Source: Bacillota bacterium (lineage in GTDB: Bacteria; Bacillota; Negativicutes; Sporomusales; UBA7701). Taken from it: a DNA stretch of 64,000 bases. Below are positions 58,468 through 64,000 of the stretch, piece by piece. The stretch is taken from positions 1 through 64,000 of the forward strand of contig JAEZJM010000018.1 in the NCBI GenBank assembly GCA_023415775.1. Direction: 5' to 3'. The notes below the pieces were generated by a model, which was not told the origin of the DNA, did not search any database, and saw nothing but the letters and a program-made list of their open reading frames with translations. The translations under genes and the position numbers were made by a program. Each line of letters begins with the position of its first letter. The first letter of the stretch is position 1.

Positions 58468-59205
58468 GTGGACTGGCTGACTGACCCTTACTTCGTCTTG
58501 GTGCCGGTTAGTCTGGCGACTTCGGTTGTGACGCTTTTCACCGGGTTTGGGGTCGGAACTGTGCTGGCGCCGCTGATGGCGCTGTATTTCGATGTGAAGG
58601 TGGCCGTCTTTCTCGCCGCGATTGTCCACTTTTTCAATAACGCTTCCCGCCTTTATCTTTACCGGGAGTATGTCGACCGGGGGGTTTTCAGGCGCTTCGG
58701 GGTCATCAGCATCGTGGGTGCTTTTTTGGGGTCGTACGCGCAGGTTCTCATCGACAGCGCCAGCCTGAAAGCGGGCTTCGGCTTGTTTCTGGTGGTGTAC
58801 GGTCTGTCACAGTTCGTACCGGCGGGAACAGGCTTCAGGATTCCCCGCAGGCTGGATCCGCTCGGCGGTTTTTTGTCAGGCCTCCTCGGCGGCCTGATCG
58901 GCAACCAGGGGGCGATCCGGTCGCTGTACCTGCTTAATTATCGGCTGGAGAAGAAGGAGTTCATCGCCAGCGCGGCCCTTATCGCGATTGTCATCGATTG
59001 CACCCGGATCCCGGTGTATGTCTATTCGATGCACGGGGATCTGATGGCCAACGGCGCTCTGCTGCTGGCGGTGGTGGCTTCGTCGGTCGCGGGAACGGTG
59101 CTGGCGAGCAGGGTGCTGCCGCAGGTGTCGGCGGAGCTGTTCAAACGGATCGTCCTCGGGGCGGTGGTGCTGCTGGGGGCGCTGATGCTGGCGGGGAAGG
59201 TGTAG
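58468..59205 (+). CDS. TauE/SafE-family anion exporter, 245 aa
   Basis: GTG start after AGGAGG. Eight helices in two repeats: SLATSVVTLFTGFGVGTVLAPLMALYFDVKVAVFLAAIVHFFNNASRLYLYR and LDPLGGFLSGLLGGLIGNQGAIRSLYLL. Members export sulfite, sulfoacetate or other organosulfur anions; substrate unknown here. Confidence 0.88.
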   Translation: MDWLTDPYFVLVPVSLATSVVTLFTGFGVGTVLAPLMALYFDVKVAVFLAAIVHFFNNASRLYLYREYVDRGVFRRFGVISIVGAFLGSYAQVLIDSASLKAGFGLFLVVYGLSQFVPAGTGFRIPRRLDPLGGFLSGLLGGLIGNQGAIRSLYLLNYRLEKKEFIASAALIAIVIDCTRIPVYVYSMHGDLMANGALLLAVVASSVAGTVLASRVLPQVSAELFKRIVLGAVVLLGALMLAGKV

Positions 59206-59288
59206 CGGCCGCTTGCCGGGCCGACGGTTGTGCCGGTGCGCAAGCGGGTATAATTGTTTCAACGAATATGTATGTATGGGAGCAGATG

Positions 59289-59717
59289 ATGTTATATTAC
59301 ATGGCTATTGGCTTAACGGTGGTTTCGAATGTTCTTTATCACGTGTTTTTGAAGGTTACGCCGGCGACGGTCAACCCGGTCTTGTCGCTGACCGTGACTT
59401 ATCTGACGGCGGCGGCGGCGACGACGGTTATTTATTTCGTCTATCCGGACAAGGTATCGCTGACGGCCGGGCTGAAGGAGCTGAACTGGGCGAGCTACGC
59501 CCTGGGCCTGGCGATCGTGGGCCTGGAGGTGGGGTTCATGCTGGCTTACCGCGCGGGCTGGAATATCACGCTGGCTGGCCTGGTTTCGAGCACGACGGTG
59601 TCGCTGCTGCTTATCCCGGTGGGGATGATGTTTTTCCGGGAGTCGCTGTCGGCGGTGAACGCGCTGGGGATCGCGCTGTGCCTGGCGGGGCTGGTGCTGG
59701 TGAATTATAAGGGATAG
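59289..59717 (+). CDS. Small DMT/EamA-type single-domain transporter, 142 aa
   Basis: Four to five helices making one EamA half: YYMAIGLTVVSNVLYHVFLKVTPATVNPVLSLTVTYLTAAA and GWNITLAGLVSSTTVSLLLIPVGMMFFRESLSAVNALGIALCLAGLVLVN, like SMR-type or EamA half-transporters that dimerise. ATG 59289 (6 nt after GGGAG) preferred over 59286. TATAAT at 59249-59254 with a weak -35. Confidence 0.82.
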   Translation: MLYYMAIGLTVVSNVLYHVFLKVTPATVNPVLSLTVTYLTAAAATTVIYFVYPDKVSLTAGLKELNWASYALGLAIVGLEVGFMLAYRAGWNITLAGLVSSTTVSLLLIPVGMMFFRESLSAVNALGIALCLAGLVLVNYKG

Positions 59718-59757
59718 GGTTTATTAGGGAGGCGCGAGGGGCGGAATATACAAGGAT

Positions 59758-60636
59758 ATGAAGATATGTCGTATGTTGGCATCGATTATAACCGGCCGCG
59801 CATTGGCCGTGGGTTTATTGCTGGCGGCGGCGCTAACCGGCTTGAGTATGCCGGTACGCGGGGCGGAGGTCACGCCGAAGTATCTTTTCATCCCGGCAAC
59901 GGTCGATTACCGGGAGTACAATCTGGAGGCGGTGATCTACCGGCCGGCCGGGCAGGGGCCTTTCCCGTTGGTGGTGATAAACCACGGCCGCAATGCCACC
60001 GAGGAGGAGCGGAAGAGCCCCAACCTCGTACTGGCTTACGGCCGCGAGGCGCTGGCGATCGCCAAGAAGGGGTTCGTGGTGGTGACGCCGGTGCGGCGCG
60101 GCTACGGCAAGTCGGAGGGCACGGATAGGGAGAACGATTTTCACGGCGCCGGTGGGGAAGGTTCGAAAGACGTAGCCGCGGTTGTTCGCTACATGGCGCG
60201 GAAGAGTTACGTGGACGGCGGACAGGTTATCGTTGTCGGCCAGTCGTGCGGCGGGCTGGTTTCGCTGGCGGCGGCGGGCAGCAAGGATATCCCGGGATTA
60301 TTAGGGGTGGTGAACTTCTCCGGCGGGCTTGTCGGCCTGCAGCTTTCGACGGGAGATAATCAAGCACGGCTTGCGGCGCTGTATGGTATTTACGGTTTTC
60401 TTGCCAGGGCGCCGTCGCTATGGGTATATGCGGAAAACGATACAAAGTTGGCGCCCGAGATTGCTTATCTGGGCTACAACTGTTTCGTCAGAAACGGCGG
60501 CAAAGCGACGATGCACATGCTGCCGCCGTTCGGCGAGGACGGTCATTACCTTTTCGGCGGCGGTCAGGGCATCCCGCTGTGGATGCCGCTGTTCGAGGAG
60601 TTTCTGGATTCCCTGGGGGTGCCGTACGGACGGTGA
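59758..60636 (+). CDS. Secreted alpha/beta hydrolase (dienelactone hydrolase-like), 292 aa
   Basis: Signal peptide about 1-36 (ending VRGAE). Alpha/beta fold: PFPLVVINHGRNA (oxyanion), VVTPVRRGYGKSEG, nucleophile elbow GQSCGGLVS with Ser about 163, acid Asp in YAENDTKLAP and His in EDGHYLF. Hydrolyses an ester or peptide outside the cytoplasm. Ribosome site is weak for ATG 59758; ATG 59773 is possible. Confidence 0.85.
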   Translation: MKICRMLASIITGRALAVGLLLAAALTGLSMPVRGAEVTPKYLFIPATVDYREYNLEAVIYRPAGQGPFPLVVINHGRNATEEERKSPNLVLAYGREALAIAKKGFVVVTPVRRGYGKSEGTDRENDFHGAGGEGSKDVAAVVRYMARKSYVDGGQVIVVGQSCGGLVSLAAAGSKDIPGLLGVVNFSGGLVGLQLSTGDNQARLAALYGIYGFLARAPSLWVYAENDTKLAPEIAYLGYNCFVRNGGKATMHMLPPFGEDGHYLFGGGQGIPLWMPLFEEFLDSLGVPYGR

Positions 60637-60645
60637 GAAGATCGA

Positions 60646-60680
60646 AAGGCCGGTTTTCCAAAAGGAAAACCGGCCTTATT
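60646..60680. terminator. Strong hairpin terminator
   Basis: AAGGCCGGTTTTCC/GGAAAACCGGCCTT with a 4-nt loop, 9 bp after the hydrolase stop. Confidence 0.88.
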
Positions 60681-60692
60681 TGTAGACAAAGT

Positions 60693-60927
60693 CAGACTGG
60701 TGAGAAAGGTCCAGATGCAAGGCGCACCGGATAAGCAGACACACGACGCTTTAGCGTTGATGTGGTCGCTTATACCCGGAAGGGTGCGAGCGCTTGCTTG
60801 CGTACTTTGGGACGTACGCAAGCAAGCGCTCTGAGGAGCAAGTGCGCAAGTTCTTAGCGCTTCAGCGCTTAGAACTGCGGCCTGCCCCGTGCGGGTACGC
60901 CGCAGATGGGCCTTTATCGACAGTCTG
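60693..60927 (+). repeat. Family A palindromic repeat, enlarged copy A6
   Basis: 235 bp, about twice the usual size. Outer arms CAGACTG/CAGTCTG and AAAGGTCCA/TGGGCCTTT as in A1. Inside is a long perfect hairpin, GAGCGCTTGCTTGCGTAC and its complement around 8 nt, plus additional small palindromes (ACGCT/AGCGT; AGTTCTTAGCGC/GCGCTTAGAACT) that look like internal duplications. Confidence 0.88.
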
Positions 60928-60934
60928 AGGCGGG

Positions 60935-62086
60935 TTACTGCCCGGCGCTGAAGTGGACCATATTGCGGCCGCCTGCTTTGGCGATGTATAACGCTTTGTC
61001 GGCGCGGCGGTAGAGGTCGTGGACGGTTTTGTCGTCCGGCAGGGCCTGAGCGACGCCGATGCTGACGGTGAAGCGCAGGTCGGGGGTTGCCGTGTCTTCG
61101 AAGATGTGGCCGCACTGCTTACGGAGGCGCTCGGCGATGGCGGTGGCTTTCTCGCCTTCGGTGCGCGGCAGGAGCAGGGCGAATTCTTCGCCGCCGGTAC
61201 GGCCGAAGCTGTCCCGTTCGCGGATGCTGCCGAGGACGAGGGCGCAAAAGGTTTTGAGCGCTTCGTCGCCGGCGTCGTGGCCGAAGGTGTCGTTGATGGC
61301 TTTGAAGTGGTCGATGTCGATGACGAATATGGCCAGGGGCGAACCGCTCAGGGCGTAGACGGCGAATTCTTCTTCGGCGCGCCGGAAGAAGCCGCGGCGG
61401 TTGAGCGCGCCGGTTAGTTCGTCGCGGTTTGCGAGCTCGGCGAGTTTGTCGCGCGTGACCGCGTCTTGGTGGCGGCCGAGGAATTCCTGGCGGCGCGAGG
61501 TGTAGTAGCGGGCGGAGAAGTAAAGCCCGATGACGTTGACGATGAGGAAGGATATGACGAAGATGAGGTAGGGGGCGAGCTGATCGACTTTCTTGATCAG
61601 GAAGAATATGGCGAAGTGGCCGGCTGTGTAGAGGAGCGCCGGGATGACGCGGTTCCAGAATGTGACGGGCACAACGACGTACATGCTCATGACGATGAGG
61701 ATGTCGACGGTGAAGTAGTTGATATAGGTTGGCGGGCGGGTGAAGGCCTGGAGGTATAGGACGCAGGCGGCGGCGACAAGCCACATGAAAATGGTCAGCC
61801 GGTCATACTCCGCCGGACTGATGGAGCGGCAGAGACGGATAATGTAGTATGTGGCGAACAGGAGGATCACCCCCCTGATGATGAGCGCCTGGAGGAGCAG
61901 GGGCCCGACGCCGAGAAGGACGAGATCGACAGAGACGAAAAACAGGTTGATGGCTAACCAGAACACGGCCATCAGCTTAGCGACAAAGGTGTCGCTGTGG
62001 AGGTAGCGCGTCCTGTAGGCGTACTCAAGGCGTTCTTCGAGGCGCGGTTCGAGTCTGTTTTCGATTTTTTCGGCCAGTGAAGGCAA
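60935..62086 (-). CDS. Membrane diguanylate cyclase, 383 aa
   Basis: TTG start after GGGAG. Six hydrophobic segments (about 35-190) form an integral sensor, then a coiled coil and a GGDEF domain (about 220-375): DELTGALNRRGFF, DIDHFKAINDTFGHDAGDEAL and the active site RTGGEEFALLLPRT. Makes cyclic di-GMP. An RxxD inhibitory site (RERD) lies 5 residues before the GGEEF loop. Monocistronic. Confidence 0.93.
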   Translation of the reverse strand: MPSLAEKIENRLEPRLEERLEYAYRTRYLHSDTFVAKLMAVFWLAINLFFVSVDLVLLGVGPLLLQALIIRGVILLFATYYIIRLCRSISPAEYDRLTIFMWLVAAACVLYLQAFTRPPTYINYFTVDILIVMSMYVVVPVTFWNRVIPALLYTAGHFAIFFLIKKVDQLAPYLIFVISFLIVNVIGLYFSARYYTSRRQEFLGRHQDAVTRDKLAELANRDELTGALNRRGFFRRAEEEFAVYALSGSPLAIFVIDIDHFKAINDTFGHDAGDEALKTFCALVLGSIRERDSFGRTGGEEFALLLPRTEGEKATAIAERLRKQCGHIFEDTATPDLRFTVSIGVAQALPDDKTVHDLYRRADKALYIAKAGGRNMVHFSAGQ

Positions 62087-62245
62087 TTTGCGATCAACTC
62101 CCGGTTAAGGGTAACAGATATGTTTTCGCTTCTTGCGACACTATTCCTTTTTACGGCGTATATTTTGGCAATACGGGATGTGGGGACCGGAGGAATGGAA
62201 TCGCCTGCGGCGGGGAAACTAGGGAAAACCGAAGGAGGCAAATTG

Positions 62246-62779
62246 ATGACGCTACAGTTGACGCAGAAGGAGCAGCAGTTGCTGCAGGATCAGACGACCC
62301 ACGAGAAGGTGTGCATCCAGAAGTACCAGCAGTACGCCGCGAAGGCGGGCGACCCGCAGCTCAAAGAGTTGTTCACGTCGTTCGCCCAGCAGGAGCAGCA
62401 GCACCTGGATACGATCAATTCGCTGCTGAACGGCCAGGCGCCGAGCATGAGCCAGCAGGGCCAAAGCCAGCAGGGCCAAAGCCAGCAGAGCCAGGGGCAG
62501 CAGGGCCAGCAGGGGATGCAGGCGCAGGCGGGCGGGCAGAGCGGCGCGCCGGCCACTTCGCTGACAGGGTCGGCGCAGGCCAGCCAGGCGGACGCGATGC
62601 TGTGCAAGGATATGCTGATGACGGAGAAGTATGTTTCGGGGGCGTACGATACGGCGATCTTCGAGTTTGCGGATGCGAGCGTGCGCCAGACGCTGAACCA
62701 TATCCAGAAGGAGGAGCAGCAGCACGGCGAGGGTATCTATAATTACCTGAGCAGCCACGGGATGTATAATACGCAGTGA
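62246..62779 (+). CDS. Spore coat CotF-like protein, 177 aa
   Basis: GGAGG is 8 nt before ATG. Ferritin-like helical coat-F domain: LTQKEQQLLQDQTTHEKVCIQKYQQYAAKAGDPQLKELFTSFAQQEQQHLDTINSLL (about 5-62) and MLCKDMLMTEKYVSGAYDTAIFEFADASVRQTLNHIQKEEQQHGEGIYNYL (about 113-163). A low-complexity Gln/Ser/Gly linker of QGQSQQ-type repeats joins the halves. Expected in the spore coat. A truncated second copy follows at 63313. Confidence 0.9.
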   Translation: MTLQLTQKEQQLLQDQTTHEKVCIQKYQQYAAKAGDPQLKELFTSFAQQEQQHLDTINSLLNGQAPSMSQQGQSQQGQSQQSQGQQGQQGMQAQAGGQSGAPATSLTGSAQASQADAMLCKDMLMTEKYVSGAYDTAIFEFADASVRQTLNHIQKEEQQHGEGIYNYLSSHGMYNTQ

Positions 62780-62783
62780 CGCG

Positions 62784-62816
62784 AAAACCCGGCGGTGTTT
62801 TTCCGTCGGGTTTTCT
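62784..62816 (+). terminator. Rho-independent terminator
   Basis: AAAACCCG-CGG/CCG-CGGGTTTT around TGTTTTT, 5 bp after the CotF stop. The same sequence recurs at 63394-63424. Confidence 0.85.
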
Positions 62817-62954
62817 GCCGGGGACGGCCATTCGCCGGCGACGAAAATGTTTCCCATTTTTTCAAACTTTGTTTCCGGGCAAGAGGGCAGTGACGCCGCG
62901 CTGTGCAGACGCTGAGCGCATTTTGCCCAGGGTTTGTTTCGGGAGGTGCCGGTG

Positions 62955-63311
62955 GTGTATCAGTTGATGCGTAAGGTCCATATGTGGGTCGGGCTCGTCC
63001 TGGCCGTGGTATTGCTTGTCGAGGCTGTGACGGGCTTGATATTGGCTGAGCCGGGGTGGTTCGGCGAGGTGAAGCAGAAGCCGCCGGGTATTCAGGCTGC
63101 GCCGCGGGGTACCCAGGGGCAGGCGACGCCGGAGCGGGCGAAGAGCGCTCCGACTATCTACGGTTTGGCGAAGGGGCTTCACCAGGGCAAGGTGGGCAAT
63201 ATCGATCTCGGGTGGGTTGTCGATGTTTCCGCGGTGGGGCTGGTGGTGCTGACGCTGACGGGGGTTTATCTGGCGGTGCCCAGTCTCCGCGCAAGGAGCA
63301 GAAGGCGGTAA
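62955..63311 (+). CDS. PepSY-associated TM-type membrane protein, 118 aa
   Basis: GTG 62955 is 7 nt after GGAGGT. MYQLMRKVHMWVGLVLAVVLLVEAVTGLIL is the PepSY-TM start (R.hH.w.G), followed by an external loop with YGLAKGLHQGKVG and a second helix VDVSAVGLVVLTLTGVYLAVP. Small heme/iron-transport-like membrane proteins look like this; function unproven. Confidence 0.78.
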   Translation: MYQLMRKVHMWVGLVLAVVLLVEAVTGLILAEPGWFGEVKQKPPGIQAAPRGTQGQATPERAKSAPTIYGLAKGLHQGKVGNIDLGWVVDVSAVGLVVLTLTGVYLAVPSLRARSRRR

Positions 63312-63312
63312 G

Positions 63313-63391
63313 GCATGCGGGAGGTAGGGCGCAGGGCGCTTCGCCGCTGACATGGTCTGCGCCGGCCAGCCAGGCGGACAATACGCAGTGA
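63313..63391 (+). pseudogene. Deletion remnant of a second cotF-like gene
   Basis: In frame it reads GGRAQGASPLTWSAPASQAD followed directly by NTQ and TGA. The intact CotF has GGQSGAPATSLTGSAQASQAD, then about 65 more residues, then MYNTQ. The terminator after both is also shared. So a tandem cotF copy lost its 5' part and the second helical domain. Confidence 0.72.
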
Positions 63392-63397
63392 CGCGAA

Positions 63398-63424
63398 AAC
63401 CCGGCGGTATTTTTCCGCCGGGTT
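63398..63424. terminator. Bidirectional terminator (copy of the CotF terminator)
   Basis: AACCCGGCGG/CCGCCGGGTT around TATTTTT, with A-run and T-run flanks. It also ends the minus-strand selenoprotein gene, whose stop is at 63433. Confidence 0.82.
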
Positions 63425-63432
63425 CGATGTTG

Positions 63433-63750
63433 TCAGTGGCTTTCCATCTTTATACCGTAAAGAACGAGCTTTTTGCGGAAGAGGGTCCGCTCGACTTCGA
63501 GGGTGAGGGCGGCGCCGGCGGCCATGTCGGCGAGGTCGGGATGGCAGTAGATGTCGATGCCGCTGGCGGAGAATTCGAGGTACGGGACTGGGTCGCTGGC
63601 ATCAGGTTTTCCCGGTCGCACGGACGGGCAGGGGATTTCCCTGGGACCGCATCAGCCGAAAGCGGTGGATCTTTGCTCGACGACTGCGATGACCGCGCCG
63701 CCGTTGGCCATGATGTACTCGCGGGCGGCGGGGGTGACGGAAAAATGCAT
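63433..63750 (-). CDS. Selenoprotein with in-frame UGA, UC motif, 105 aa
   Basis: AGGAGGT is 7 nt before ATG 63748-63750. Translation runs MHFSVTPAAREYIMANGG, VIAVVEQRSTAFG, then TGA (63652-63654, residue 33), TGC and onward GPREIPCPSVRPGKPD to ... LYGIKMESH in one frame. After the TGA the frame stays open for 72 codons with normal composition and a clear domain (IDIYCHPDLADMAAGAALTLEVERTLFRKKLVLYGIK). The U33-C34 pair matches the CC/UC motif of a Firmicutes family I recall as 'CC/Se motif (seleno)protein'. A 37-nt hairpin (63613-63649) starts 3 nt after the UGA, as a bacterial SECIS should. Probably redox active. Confidence 0.85.
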
Positions 63751-63823
63751 GGTCGGCACCTCCTTCTGTGTTGTATTCCGGTTGCCTGCCCGGCGGCCGG
63801 TTATGGCCGCGGCAATATAATTT

Positions 63824-63853
63824 AAGCCTAAGCACCCGGTGCCTAGGCTTTTT
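63824..63853. terminator. Hairpin between two minus-strand genes
   Basis: AAGCCTA, mismatch, GCAC pairing with GTGC and TAGGCTT; T5 on the plus side. It follows the stop at 63869 of the rightmost gene on the minus strand. Confidence 0.6.
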
Positions 63854-63868
63854 ACGCGCGAGGAGAGG

Positions 63869-64000
63869 TTAAGCGCCGTAACGCTTCCAGGCTATCTGGC
63901 TGAAGGGAAGGCGGGCCAGGAGGGTGACGATGTCTTTGTCGCCGTAGTAGGTGGGCGAGCCGGTGAGGTCCTGGGCGATGAGGACGACCGGCAGGCCGGG
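63869..64000 (-). CDS. C-terminal part of an unrecognised protein (runs off the window)
   Basis: Open from the window edge to TAA at 63869-63871, 43 residues: PGLPVVLIAQDLTGSP followed by YYGDKDIVTLLARLPFSQIAWKRYGA. GC-rich third positions support coding. Too short to identify. Confidence 0.6.
   Translation of the reverse strand, partial: PGLPVVLIAQDLTGSPTYYGDKDIVTLLARLPFSQIAWKRYGA

Noticed and set aside
63433..63621. 62-aa minus-strand frame as a separate gene, or a nonsense-mutated pseudogene
   Set aside because: No ribosome site at its start; the upstream 32 codons are in the same frame with a perfect ribosome site, and a hairpin follows the UGA. Selenocysteine read-through explains it better.
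63602..63835. 77-aa minus-strand frame overlapping the selenoprotein
   Set aside because: It overlaps the selenoprotein in another frame, has no ribosome site and is rich in Arg/His as expected from a shadow.

Overview
The window reads as a high-GC (roughly 60 %), endospore-forming anaerobe with a Gram-negative-type envelope, most likely Negativicutes, family Sporomusaceae. The evidence is a complete gerA-type germination operon, a CotF-like coat protein and a damaged second copy of it, an outer-membrane-type beta-barrel protein ending in Phe, a T-box, a probable selenoprotein, and solute uptake built on binding-protein transporters. This placement is inferred from gene content; there is no rRNA in the window. 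No tRNA, rRNA, CRISPR array or transposase gene was seen.

Layout. 0-12.5 kb: small metabolic and regulatory units (AhpD-like protein, MORN-repeat protein, orphan branched-chain amino-acid binding lipoprotein, a TetR-controlled flavodoxin-fold oxidoreductase operon, MBL hydrolase, SRPBCC/MerR pair, AlkD, PLP decarboxylase). 12.5-18.4 kb: a tctBAC tripartite tricarboxylate transporter with an extra permease, then an orphan ParB-like protein. 18.4-24.5 kb: a tyrosine-type T-box in front of a tyrosine phenol-lyase-like enzyme, Fe/Mn superoxide dismutase, a GGDEF remnant, an outer-membrane protein with tandem leader hairpins, and a second MORN protein. 24.6-32.4 kb: a histidine kinase with a fused binding domain, DUF488, an MFS carrier, and a divergent pair of a PrpR-type sigma-54 activator and a LarA-like racemase with a clear sigma-54 promoter. 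32.6-39.2 kb: gerA operon, small membrane proteins, and a two-gene unit encoding a short FtsH-like protease with a membrane partner. 39.4-48.8 kb: LUD protein, chemotaxis-like transducer, MarR/GNAT, PadR-HlyD-EmrB efflux, exporters. 48.9-64 kb: PgeF and radical SAM proteins, DoxX/APC permease, glutamate dehydrogenase, LysE, secreted and membrane proteins, diguanylate cyclase, CotF, a PepSY-like membrane protein and a 105-aa selenoprotein.

Two families of large imperfect palindromes are scattered through the window: family A (six copies, mostly about 117-127 bp) and family B (two copies, about 220 bp). Seven of the eight copies lie between convergent genes. Arm sequences change between copies while pairing is kept, which suggests selection for a hairpin. 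They resemble ERIC elements in size and form but not in sequence, and are the main unexplained structure here.

Regulation is unusually legible: paired operators for TetR and MarR, a MerR-type promoter with a 19-bp spacer, a sigma-54 promoter with upstream sites, a sigma-28-like promoter, and leader terminators in front of two envelope-protein genes.
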